Source: Syngnathus acus (taxonomy: Eukaryota; Chordata; Actinopteri; Syngnathiformes; Syngnathidae). Taken from it: a stretch of DNA of 64,000 nucleotides. Where the stretch lies: assembly GCF_901709675.1 (NCBI RefSeq), contig NC_051088.1, positions 1,180,001 to 1,244,000 of the forward strand, given 5' to 3'. Every line of letters starts with the position of its first letter. The stretch's first letter is position 1. The notes beneath the pieces were generated by a model. It had not been told where the DNA came from and searched no databases. It worked only from the letters and a program-made list of their open reading frames with translations. Of the stretch, positions 54,046 through 63,673 are shown piece by piece. Made by a program: the position numbers and the translations under genes.

Positions 54046-54343
54046 CCACCTTTCCTTCCGATTTTGAGAAATAATTCACCAGAATAGCAAGCACCCTCTT
54101 GTTGTTGTTGCTGATGCTCTCATCAATGTTGAGAGAAAAATGGCAGTTCGGGATGTTCTCAAGTGTTCTGCCAAGCAGTGTTTTTGCAAGACCGTTCTTC
54201 ATACGATAGGACGCAGTTGTCCGATCCATAGTCAAATTGTCTAACGCCTTCTTGTCATGGGCAAGTTCCTTTGCAAGATCAATCATTACAGGTGCCATGG
54301 ACAGAGGGAGATTGTATTGTGCAACTACACCAAGAACCATTGC
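54046..54343 (-). pseudogene. hAT-like transposase, segment with first catalytic Asp
   Basis: Follows an acceptor-like TTATATTTATTTACAG (exon start at 54343). Reads AMVLGVVAQYNLPLSMAPVM, IDLAKELAHDKKALDNLTMD, SYRMKNGLAKTLLGRTLENI, PNCHFSLNIDESISNNNKRV and LAILVNYFSKSEGKVVLE. FSLNIDES is the usual first-Asp block of hAT transposases. It ran directly into 52392 before the MITE inserted: GKVVLEHLASL is restored when the MITE and one target copy are removed. Confidence 0.72.
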
Positions 54344-55209
54344 CTGTAAATAAATATAAGAAGCATTACATTTCATTAAAATGATTCTCATACACTGATC
54401 TAAATCAATAAATGAAATCTACACGTAGCCAAAAACAAATATGTATATACGGCTAGCATGTCATCATAAAAATCAAATAGTTATGTCACTTCTTTATCCA
54501 GGATTTTGCTGTCACTGAAATTTAAATATTACTCATAGCTAACATTTTTATAGTTGCAGCTACAAACAATAGTTCACATGAATATCATATATTGATGAAT
54601 AATTATTCAATATTGATAATTTTGACTTAAAAGTTATCAATATTTTATGTGAATGATCAGCTAAATAAATCACTGGAGTTGTCATTAGATTCTCTCATAC
54701 ACATGTATTAAGAAGTTTCCCCATGGATCATAGCCTTAGTCTCGGACAAATGTAAAGCTAGTTTTATGATTAAAAATGACAAATTACAAACAAATACCAT
54801 GATCTGTCATACATTGCTAAAAACACTATGCAAGTATTTCACCAAACAGCATTTTACATTATCATCACAAAAAGCGCTTTTCCATAATATAATCTAAATA
54901 CCATAACCTGTTTGACATGAATAACCATCACCACTTGAATCAGAAACATACACCATAATTATTTAAAAGGCCTCTCGTATAATTAAGAAAAGGCAGCTAA
55001 TCTGATAATGTAATGTATAATGTAAAACACCATCACCACTTTGATCAATTTCCCTTCTATTACAATTTAAAAGCAGACATTATAAGCTACTAAATTAATA
55101 ATAAATATATCTCTACACACCAAGATACCACTAGTTCTAAGCACCTACCAGTATATACATTGGTCAACTTTACCATTTTCATATTGCAATCCATGCCAGT
55201 TTGCTGCAT
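54344..55209. other. AT-rich interior of old hAT (intron-like)
   Basis: No protein block, TIR pair or SINE recognised. Probably the hAT intron between the first exon (60524-60794) and the exon ending at 54343. Confidence 0.4.
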
Positions 55210-55220
55210 TAAGTAAAACA

Positions 55221-58200
55221 TCCATCCATCCATCTTCTTCCGCTTATCCGGGGTCGGGTCGCGGGGGCAGCAGCTTTAGGAGGGACTCCCAGACTTCCCT
55301 CTCCCCAGCCACTTCATCCAGCTCATCCCGGGGGATCCCAAGGCGTTCCCAGGCCAGCTGAGAGACAGTCTCTCCAGCGCGTCCTGGGTTGTCCCCGGGG
55401 TCTCCTACCGGCGGGACATGCCCGGAACACCTCCCCAGGGAGGCGTCCAGGAGGCATACTGATGAGATGCCCGAGCCACCTCATCTGGCGCTTCTCAAGG
55501 GGAGGAGCAGCGGGCTCTACTCCGAGTCTCTCCCGGATGACCGAGCTACTCACCTTATCTCTAAGGGAGAGCCCGGACACCCTGCGGAGGAAACTCATTT
55601 CGGCCGCTTGTATCCTGGATCTCGTTCTTTCGGTCACGACCCATAGCTCGTGACCATAGGTGAGGGTAGGAGCATAGATCGACCGGTAAATCGAGAGCTT
55701 TGCCTTTTGGTTCAGCTCTCTCTTCACCACGACAGACCGGTACAGAGTCCGCATTACTGCCGACGTTCCACCAATCCGCCTGTCGATCTCGCGCTCCAAC
55801 CTGCTCTCACTCGTGAACAAGACCCCAAGATACTTGAACTCCTCCACTTGGGGCAGGATCTCATCCCCGATCCGGAGAGGGCATTCCACCCTTTTCCGAA
55901 TGAGGACCATGGACTCTGATTTGGAGGTGCTGACCCTCATCCAGACCGGTTCACACTCGGCTGCGAACTGCTCCAGTGAAAGCTGGAGATCACGGCTTGA
56001 AGAAGCACGTCGTCTGCAAAAAGCAGAGACGCGATGCTGTGGTCCCCAAACCGGACACCCTCAACGCCTTGGCTGCACCTAGAAATTCTGTCCATAAAAA
56101 TTATGAACAAAATCGGTGACAAAGGGCAGCCTTGGCGGAGTCCAATCCTCACTGGGAACAAATCCGACTGCCAGAAATGCGGACCTAACTCTGGCATCGG
56201 TGATACAGGGACCGAACCGCCCTTATCAGTTGGCTCGGCACCCCGTACTCCCGAAGCACCCGCCACAGAACCTCCCGAGGGACACGGTAGAACACCTTCT
56301 CCAAGTCCCAAAACACATGTGGGACTGGTTGGGCGAACTCCCACACCCCCTCCAGGATCCTGCCGAGGGTGTAGAGCTGGTCCACTGTTCCACGGCCAGG
56401 AGGAAAGCCACACTGCTCCTCCTGAATCCGAGGTTCGACCTCCCGACGGACTCTCCTCTCCAGCACCCCTGAATAGACCTTACTAGGGAGGCTGAGGAGT
56501 GATTCCCCTGTAATTGGAGCGCACCCTCCGGTACCCCTTCTTAAAGAGGGGAACCACCACCTCAGTCTGCCAATCCAGAGGCACCGTCCCCGATGTCCAC
56601 GCAATGCTGTAGAGGCGTGTCAGCCATGACAGCCCCACAACATCCAGAGCCTTTAAGAACTCCGGGCGAATCTCATCCACACCCGGGGCCTTGCCATCGA
56701 GGAGTTTTTTAACTACCTCAGTGACTTCGACCCCAGAGATTGGAGAGGACTCTCCAGGCCCTGCTTCCACAATGGAAGCCGTGTTAGTGGAATTGAGGAG
56801 GTCCTCGAAGTATTCTCCCTATCGACTCACGCCGTCCCGAGTCGAGGTCAGCAGCACGCCATCTCCACCGTAAACAGTGTTGACGGCGCACTGATTCCCC
56901 CTCCTGAGACGCCGGATGGTGGACCAGAATTGCCTCGAAGCCGTCCGGAAGTCATTCTCCATGGCTTCGCCAAACTCCTCCCACGCCCGGGTTTTTGCCT
57001 CAGCAACCGCCGAAGCCCCGTTCCACTTTGCCATCCGGTACCTATCAGCTGCCTCCGAAGTCCCGCAGGCCAAAACAGCACGATAGGATTCCTTCTTCAG
57101 CTAGACGGCATCCCTTACCGCCGGTGTCCACCAGCGGGTTCGGGGATTGCCGCCACAGCAGGCACCAACGACCTTACGGCCACAGCTCCGGTCGGCTGCC
57201 TCAACAATGGAGGCGTGGAAAATGGTCCACTCGGACTCAATGTCCCCCGCCTCCCTCGGGACGTGGGAAAAGCTCTGCCGGAGGTGGGAGTTGAAGCTCT
57301 TCCTGACAGGGGATTCTGCCAGACGTTCCCAGCAGACCCTCACAGAGCGTTTGGGTCTGCCAGGTCGGACCGGCATCTTCCCCCACCATCGGAGCCAACT
57401 CACCACCAGGTGGTGATCAGTTGACAGCTCCGCCCCTATCTTTACCCGAGTGTCCAAAACATGCAGCTGCAAATCCGATGACACGACTACAAAGTCGATC
57501 ATTGAACTGCGGCCTAGGGTGCCAAGTGCACACATGGACACCCTTATGCTTGAACATGGTGTTCATTATAGAAAATCCGTGTCGAGCACAGAAGTCCAAT
57601 AATAGAACACCGCTCGGGTTCAGATCACGGGGGGCGTTCCTCCCAATCACACCCTTCCAGGTCTCACCGTCATTGCCCACGTGAGCATTGAAGGGACCCA
57701 GTAGAACGATGGAGTCCCCAGAAGGAGCGCTCTCCAGCACTTCCTCCAGGGACTCCAAGAAGGGTGGGTACTCTGAGCTGCTGTTTGGTGCATAGACACA
57801 AACAACAGTCAGGACCCGTCCCCCCACCCGAAGGCGGAGGGAGGCTACCCTCTCGTTCACCGGGGTGAACCCCAATGTGCAGGCGCCCAGCCGGGGGGCA
57901 ATAAGTATGCCCATGCCTGCTCGACGCCTCTCACCGTGGGCAACTCCAGAGTGGAAGAGAGTCCAGCCCCTCTTGAGAGGGCTTGTACCAGAGCCCAAAT
58001 TATGTGTGGAGGCAAGTCCGACTATGTCTAGTCTGAACTTTTCTGCCTCACACACTCGGGCTCCTTTCTAGCCAGAGAGGTGACATTCCATGTCCCAAGA
58101 GCCAGCTCCTGCAGCCAGGGATCGGACCGCCAAGGTCCCCACCTTTGGCCGCCACCCAGCTCACTTTGCACCCGACCCCTTCCGCCCCTCCTACAGGTGG

Positions 58201-58408
58201 TGAGCCCATGGGAAGGGGTACCCACGTTTTCTTTTCGGGCTGTGCCCGGCCGGGCCCCATGGGCGAAGGCCCGGCCACCAGGCGCTTGCCTTCGAGCCCC
58301 ACCTCCAGGCCTGGCTCCAGAGGGCAGTGACCCGCGTCCGGGCGAGGGAAAACTAGGTCCATATATTTTACTCGTCATATGGGGTCTTCTGAGCCGTGCT
58401 TTGTCTAG
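55221..58408 (-). mobile_element. Rex3-type LINE with 11-bp target duplication, nearly complete
   Basis: 3' end on this strand: CCCCGGATAAGCGGAAGAAG and (GATG)n at 55221. 5' end at about 58408 (AGACAAAGCACGGCTCAGAA on minus). TAAGTAAAACA flanks both sides (55210-55220, 58409-58419). The proteins are in pieces: [15 protein letters not shown] (58080-58130), [20 protein letters not shown] (57750-57790), [20 protein letters not shown] (57240-57300), LDGKAPGVDEIRPEFLKALD (56630-56700), SLLFADDVLL (55995-56020), MRTLYRSVVVKRELNQKAKL (55690-55760). Several frameshifts make it inactive. Confidence 0.9.
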
Positions 58409-58570
58409 TAAGTAAAACAAAGATTAAAATATAGTTGTACTATGTTTATTTTGTTTTCGCTTGTCAATTATTTTACTGGTTCTTTTATCACAAACAAGAT
58501 ATTTAGGTTGCATTACCTGACATGTTTCAGCTTGTACTTCCGGTGCAGAATATATATATACACATATATA

Positions 58571-59105
58571 CAGTCAAACCTCGGTTTTCGAACGTCCCGG
58601 TTCTCGAACAAATCGGAATTCGAACGAAAATTTCGAGATTTTTTTGCTTCAGTTGTCGAACAAAAATTCGGAGGTCGAACCTCGCGAGATGAGCCGAGAG
58701 GACCAGAGAAAACCTGACCACGCGACACGGATGCTGACTGATTCCATTCGTTGTTATTGTGTTTTCGTTACTTTGAGGATTGTATTAAAACCTAATCATG
58801 CCTCCAAAGAAAGCAAGTGGGAGCAGTAAAGCCATCCTAAAACACAAAGACGCTCTTAAAGCAATGAGACAGTGACAACTCGGCGCGCGATCGGACCAAA
58901 TTAAGCTCCCTGCGCACTGAGGTCCACTAAAATTCTGGAAAGTACATCAGGACTTTAAAAACATTTTCTAAATTTCAGCGACGGCTATGTCACAATAATG
59001 CGACCAGCGCGGTGCAGTTCCGCGGTCTGCGGCACGCTGCGGTTGCGTGTTCGGTGGTGCGCTGCAGTTGTGCGATCAGACAAAAATGCGCAAATGAAAA
59101 AAAGG
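58571..59105 (+). mobile_element. pogo/Tigger-like element, left part only
   Basis: CAGTCAAACCTCGGTTTTCG at 58571 after TA. Collinear with 3189-4034 but lacks the 160-bp duplication and, beyond about 59105, its right end, which is replaced by an AT microsatellite. It preserves a short frame 58798-58875: MPPKKASGSSKAILKHKDAL then KAMRQ and TGA, probably the first codons of the transposase before an internal deletion. Confidence 0.78.
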
Positions 59106-59112
59106 TGGTTTT

Positions 59113-59170
<58 letters not shown>
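59106..59170. repeat. AT dinucleotide microsatellite
   Basis: (TA)n followed by (CA)n, joining the Tigger fragment to hAT interior sequence. Confidence 0.85.
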
Positions 59171-59174
<4 letters not shown>

Positions 59175-59348
59175 TGTAAAAAATTTAAGATTTATTCTTT
59201 AACGATATGATGACTATAGAGGCTTTGCAGCTGACGTCATCAAGCTACCCACATTAGCTTGGCGGCCATCTTGGCGGTCAACTTTTCAGTGCCGGTCAAC
59301 GACTCACACACGCTTTCTTGTTATATCTGCTGCTATTTGAGCTTAAAA

Positions 59349-59526
59349 ATGCCGGATACCTGCTGTGCTGTTGGATGTAGCAATAGACGAGGCGATAAAC
59401 CAAATCTTAGCTTCTATAGATTTCCGGCGAACATGAAAAAACGTGATAAATGGATCGCGGATATTCGTCGTGAACGATGGAAACCTACGATTTACACAAG
59501 GATATGCAATGAGGACTTCATATCAG
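59349..59526 (+). CDS. THAP domain first exon (transposon-derived)
   Basis: ATG at 59349 gives MPDTCCAVGCSNRRGDKPNL, SFYRFPANMKKRDKWIADIR and RERWKPTIYTRICNEDFIS. The donor is TCAG|GTATGT at 59526. C5 and C10, the FP pair, the Trp and the final Cys fit the THAP C2CH zinc finger. The usual C-x2-H at the end (ICSEHF) is ICNEDF here, so the zinc-binding His appears replaced by Asp. No downstream exon was found before the opposing frame, so the gene is truncated. Confidence 0.75.
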
Positions 59527-60089
59527 GTATGTAAACAAACTATTCACCCCTGATTTGTTTCACAAAATGTGAAATAATACAATATGGGATGATACAAATA
59601 TGATTGTTGAAAATGCTGGGTGCATTTTTAGAAAGGCAGCAAGAGCAGCAAGGCAGGGAATGGGATGATTTCTTCAGTTCACCCCCCCGTTTTTATTTTG
59701 TGTTTATTTTTTCATGATGCTTCATCTGATTGGCTTGAAAACGTTATCAATGTCAATATTGAACTTCATATTGGAATTGAACAATTAATTCTCGAGTGAA
59801 TGCATTAGGAAATTTCCCAAAAAATTATGAACCTTGTGAAACAATTTTTTTTTAATGTAGCATTTTTTAACAAGAGGGTTTTTGTTACTTCATTTGGCAC
59901 AAGGTAAAATCTACATTGGTAAAGTTTTCAAGCCATTGGCACAAGGTTAAAATTTTTATTGGTTAAGTTTTCAAGCCAATCAGATGTGGCATCATGCAAA
60001 AATAAACAAAAATAAAAATGGTAGCAACTTGAACAGACAGGTACAGTATCTGAATGATTTCACTCTATTCAGTTTTTTAATATGTCAAG

Positions 60090-60308
60090 TTATGAAATGC
60101 CATTACAAAACAAATCGACGAGGTAATTATAAATATCTGGATATGAGCGTTCAGGCAGGTCGGCTGTTGCAAAATGCTCGGGCGATTTTAGCATGCTTCT
60201 CGGTAAAAGGTACGGATCCGTTGTGCCAACAAGGTTCAACTTCTCTCTGTAACGTTTCTTGGAGTCTTCATCCAAATGCCTAACTTCGTTGGATAGCAAA
60301 TCAGCCAT
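60090..60308 (-). CDS. Inward-facing first-exon-like ORF of the THAP element
   Basis: ATG at 60308 gives MADLLSNEVRHLDEDSKKRY, REKLNLVGTTDPYLLPRSML and PERSYPDIYNYLV, ending at a stop near 60090. The pattern KRYxEKLxLxGxxDPYxLPxS ... SYPDIxNYLV recalls the N-terminus of a family of uncharacterised animal proteins with SWIM-finger and YqaJ-like nuclease parts that is common in fish; this is from memory and not checked. The original exon may have ended near NYLV. No catalytic part is present. Confidence 0.5.
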   Translation of the reverse strand: MADLLSNEVRHLDEDSKKRYREKLNLVGTTDPYLLPRSMLKSPEHFATADLPERSYPDIYNYLVDLFCNGIS

Positions 60309-60523
60309 AATTCGGAAGAAATCGGTGAAAACGTAGCGCAGAAATCAGACAATCCATACAAACACGTAGGAACGAGCTGACGAGTTGACCGCCAAGATGG
60401 CGGCATAACACAAAATCACGTGATAGAACCACGTGACTGCAAAGCCTCTATAGCCTAACATTAGCTTACATGTAACATCATGTTACTTTCTAAACCCACA
60501 TGCTTGTAAAAGTAAAAACGTAC

Positions 60524-60794
60524 CTTTGAGTTTTTTTGTTTCAATGTGCTCCTTAATGTTCCAAGCGCTGCGACCTCCATAGCTTATCACATCTTGACAA
60601 AGAATGCACAAAACCTTCCCCGGGACATCTAATTTACTGATATGTTCCGTCAGGCAGGTGGTTACGGACTGTGTTCCGAGTTGTAAGATGACGCTGCTCT
60701 CGAGCCATGCCCATCAGAAGCAGTTCTTGATCCCGTTCGACTTGTCTATTTCCCTGGCACGATCCTCGTCTTTTTTCTCTAAAACTTTCGCCAT
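60524..60794 (-). pseudogene. First exon of the old hAT transposase (BED-like finger)
   Basis: ATG at 60792-60794 lies about 210 bp inside the hAT end at 61005. It reads MAKVLEKKDEDRAREIDKSN, GIKNCF, an in-frame TGA, WAWLESSVILQLGTQSVTTC, then VPGKVLCILCQDVISYGGRS and NIKEHIETKKLK, with donor AAAG|GTACGT at 60524. CILC ... H is a BED-type finger lacking its last His. Orientation and position suit the 5' exon of the gene continued at 54343. Confidence 0.6.
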
Positions 60795-61005
60795 GCTGAC
60801 GAAAACTTTTGCTGATTAGGCAAATGAGTAGGCAAATGATGTGACGAAAGTTGCGCCAAAATGCTGCCGAAAAGAAGGCGGATGTTGTCGAACTACTGCT
60901 GCCAGCCGCCCCCTATATATAAAAACAATTTTTTCAACGGATCTACACGATTCACAAAAATGCTACTTCCGGAACACGGAAATCCGCAGAACATTCTCAT
61001 CCCTG

Positions 61006-61723
61006 TTTAAAAGAAATTAATCTTCACGAAGCAAAGATACTATGAAGGAGGCAGAAGAGCCGATACACTATTAGAATATAGACTAAAGAAACACAATTAA
61101 TAGAAATTAAAGACCCAATTTCAAACATGATGCATTACAAACAGAACGAAATACAATATTGATTTGAGCAATATTATCAGAAGTTATATACCCAACTGCA
61201 AACATCAGAGGATGGATTAAAAGCATTATTGAAGGAAATTACCTTGCCCAGGTGGACCGACGAGCAGAAGGAATTTGGTAGCTGGAATCTCTGAGAAAGA
61301 AATCACCTCGGCTATAGCGCACCTTAAACCTAATAAGGCAGTAGGACCAAATGGATTCCCAGAAGAATGCTATAAAAGCTTGGCAACATTAGTGACACCT
61401 ATGTTGCAGTCAACATTTAATTCAATATTGGAGGGTAACCCGGTTCCTCCCTCATGGCAAGAAGCAGTGAAATCAGTGATCCCGAAAGAAGGGAGGGACA
61501 GAGAGGAATGCGGCAGCTATAGACCGGTAAGCATTCTAAAGATTATAAAATCTTCACTCATATACTAGCCAAAAGGGTAGAGAGTTTGCTACCAAGAATT
61601 ATTGACCTCCATCAATCAGGATTGGTACGCCGGAGACAGACTCAAGACAATATTAGGAGGACTTTACATGTAACTGATCACATAAAGAGATTAAATCTGG
61701 AGGCAGCGTTGGTGGGGCTAGAT
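61006..61723 (+). mobile_element. L1-type LINE, RT side of the split copy
   Basis: Decayed frames read PISNMMHYKQNEIQY-like sequence (61120-61160), then an open piece EKEITSAIAHLKPNKAVGPN, GFPEECYKSLATLVTPMLQS, PPSWQEAVKSVIPKEGRDRE, ECGSYRPVSIL. These are the L1 ORF2 RT-0/RT-1 blocks. They continue as PRIIDLHQSGLVRRRQTQDN and INRLNLEAALVGLD-like sequence to 61723, where another hAT end cuts in. Matches the endonuclease piece at 45480-46056 in strand and clade. Confidence 0.75.
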
Positions 61724-61977
61724 CAGTCCTTCTCAAATAGTGGGGCGCGGTGCGATAGTGTGACCCCGGGGAACATGCTTTTTTTGGCAGTACAAGATTA
61801 AAGGGTAATTAGACAGCCACGGCAGTAGGTGGGAGTGGCGGTATAATTGTAAGAGTATGCGCAGGGAGTATTCGCTCTATAGTGTAGGGCGCACGGACCA
61901 TACGCACACAGTACAGAGTAGGCCATAAAAAGTGCAGTGGGACACCATGGAGAAATATTTAACAGGGTTGAGAAGAA
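61724..61977. repeat. hAT-type left end fragment
   Basis: CAGTCCTTCTCAAATAGTGG, then GGCGCGGTGCGATAGTGTGA, resembles a Charlie-like hAT start (CAGTGGTTCTCAAA). It is cut by the SINE at about 61978; no right end. Confidence 0.5.
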
Positions 61978-62280
61978 CGGAGGTTTGATTCCACCTCCGA
62001 CCTTCCCTGTGTGGAGTTTGCATGTTCTCCCCGTGCCCGCGTGGGTTGTCTCTGGGCACTCCGGTTTCTTCCCACATCCCAAAAACATGCTTGGCAGGCC
62101 GATTGAGCACCCCAAATTGCCCCAAGGTGTGCGTGCGAGTGCGAATGGTTGTTCGTCTCTGTGTGCTGGCAACCGGTTCAGGGGGACCCCACCTACTGCT
62201 TGATGACTGCTGGGATAGGCTCCAGCACGCCCGCAACCCCCGTGGGGACAAGCGGCATAGAAAATGGATGGGATGTATGG
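61978..62280 (+). repeat. DANA/Mermaid-type SINE, copy 3 (head truncated)
   Basis: Starts inside the B-box region (GGAGGTTTGATTCCACCTCC), core TGTGTGGAGTTTGCATGTTC, tail GCTGGGATAGGCTCCAGC and GAAAATGGATGGGATG. The A box is missing. Confidence 0.82.
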
Positions 62281-63210
62281 ATGATTAGATTGCCGTATTC
62301 TCCGCAACATAAGGCACACTTAAGAACCTTTAATTTTCTCAAAAACCAAATGGGCGCCTTTTAATAAGGTGCACCATTTGTGTGGAATTCCAAAATTTGT
62401 AGTTGTTTAATGTGGCTTCCGCCACACAGAGAAGTAATATACTGTAGACCCTATGAACCAATCAGAGGACATTACGTTTTACGTTGATCGGGGCAGAAAC
62501 CCAATCAGAGGACTGTACATAATACGTTGCATACGTACCTCCGCCGCCATTGATAAATAAATACAGGGGGTCCTCGGTTTACAACGTCGATCCGTTCCTA
62601 TGTAAACCGAATTTCGGTGTAAATCGGAACAGTAATAAAACAGTAATATAGTAATAGAATGAAACAGTACAGCAATAAATGTAATAAAATAAAACTCGGA
62701 ACAGTAATAAAACGATAATGCCATAATAAAAATGGTAACAAAAATGATGACACACGCGAGAGAGACGACAAAGTCCAAAACGGCATACGTATACCATGTG
62801 AGTGGGTAACGCTGTCTTCGCAGCATTTACCCCAGTGATAAAAATAACAGCTTTTGGCCATGTTATTGCATTGTGAATAGTGCGGCATGGGAGGGCACTG
62901 GTTAGCACTTATTCTCACGGGGCTGCTGTGAGAATTTGTACCTCCCCTGTAACTTTGCCTAGGACCTGTTCAAATTTGCCACACTACCTGAAAAGACCCC
63001 CAGGAAGACAGAGAAAGAGTCAGTTAATGTCCAGGGCCCACCGTTTTTAAAATGGAAGGGGGATACTTATTCTAACGGGTTGATATTCTCAGAGTTCCTG
63101 TTACCATTTTTATTCCCCCTCCCCACCACCTGTCACTATGCTTGGGACAAAAGTACCCTTCAGAACTGAAATTCTTTCTCAATCATTCATTCAAATCAAT
63201 CCACTCAAAT
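62281..63210. other. DNA-transposon ends and unassigned sequence
   Basis: CCGTATTCTCCGCAACATAAGGCACAC at about 62293 is related in style to the CCGTA-type TIRs above. TACAGGGGGTCCTCGGTTTACAACG at about 62563 looks like a pogo/Tigger left end; both lack partners. No gene recognised in 62900-63210. Confidence 0.45.
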
Positions 63211-63211
63211 C

Positions 63212-63350
63212 ATTAGTGTGAAAGTGAAGACCTTCACACTATTGTTATTGTTGTCCTTTATTAGTGTGAAGGTGAAGACCTTCACACTATTGTTATTGTT
63301 GTCCTTTATTATTAGTGTGAAGGTGAAGACCTTCACACGATTGTTATTCT
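63212..63350. repeat. Tandem repeat with hairpin-forming units
   Basis: Units begin ATTAGTGTGAA at 63212, 63260 and 63311 (spacing 48 and 51). Each holds GTGTGAAGGT, a GAAG spacer and ACCTTCACAC, a 10-bp inverted repeat (the first unit has one mismatch), followed by TATTGTTATTGTTGTCCTTT. Confidence 0.88.
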
Positions 63351-63673
63351 ACAGCATTTTGCGCTAGCTTTCCGCTAACTTTCTTTGCCGCTTAACTAGT
63401 TCCACATACTTCAACCGATTCACTCCGTTCCACTTTTCACTTATTCCAAATATTCATGGCATGGGTGCTTACATTTTTTTCGTTCGAAAAATTTTCCGTT
63501 TTCGCAAAATTCACAAATTTACGGCGAATTTTGCCCCATTCATTCTTAATGGCAGATTCAACATTTCACATTTACGTTGTTCCAGTTTGAAATTCACATA
63601 ATTCAACACATTCAAATCACATTGGGGACATTCCCAAACTTGCCAAATTCTAAATTTTCACGTTTTCATCTTT

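Larger units (their letters stand above)
59214..60453. mobile_element. THAP-containing DNA transposon derivative with two inward gene starts
   Basis: 17-bp perfect inverted termini CTATAGAGGCTTTGCAG (59214-59230) and CTGCAAAGCCTCTATAG (60437-60453). A second, subterminal inverted repeat, CCATCTTGGCGGTCAAC at 59266-59282 and GTTGACCGCCAAGATGG at 60384-60400, contains a YY1-like AAGATGGCGGC on the right. A THAP exon reads inward from the left end and a second frame reads inward from the right end. No clear target duplication (flanks TATGATGA and CCTAACAT). The THAP finger points to the P or Kolobok superfamilies; the middle is deleted. Confidence 0.72.
46057..61005 (-). mobile_element. Old hAT transposon, expanded to 15 kb by nested insertions
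   Basis: The left end (T)AGGGATGAGAACGGCAAA (46057) and right end ACATTCTCATCCCTG (ending 61005) share AGGGATGAGAA as inverted termini. L1 sequence abuts on both sides: endonuclease part to the left, RT part to the right. A - strand transposase gene is spread over 60524-60794, 54046-54343, 52178-52392, 51260-51810 and 46660-46976. Subtracting the insertions leaves about 3.7 kb, a normal hAT length. No 8-bp duplication is visible. Confidence 0.7.
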
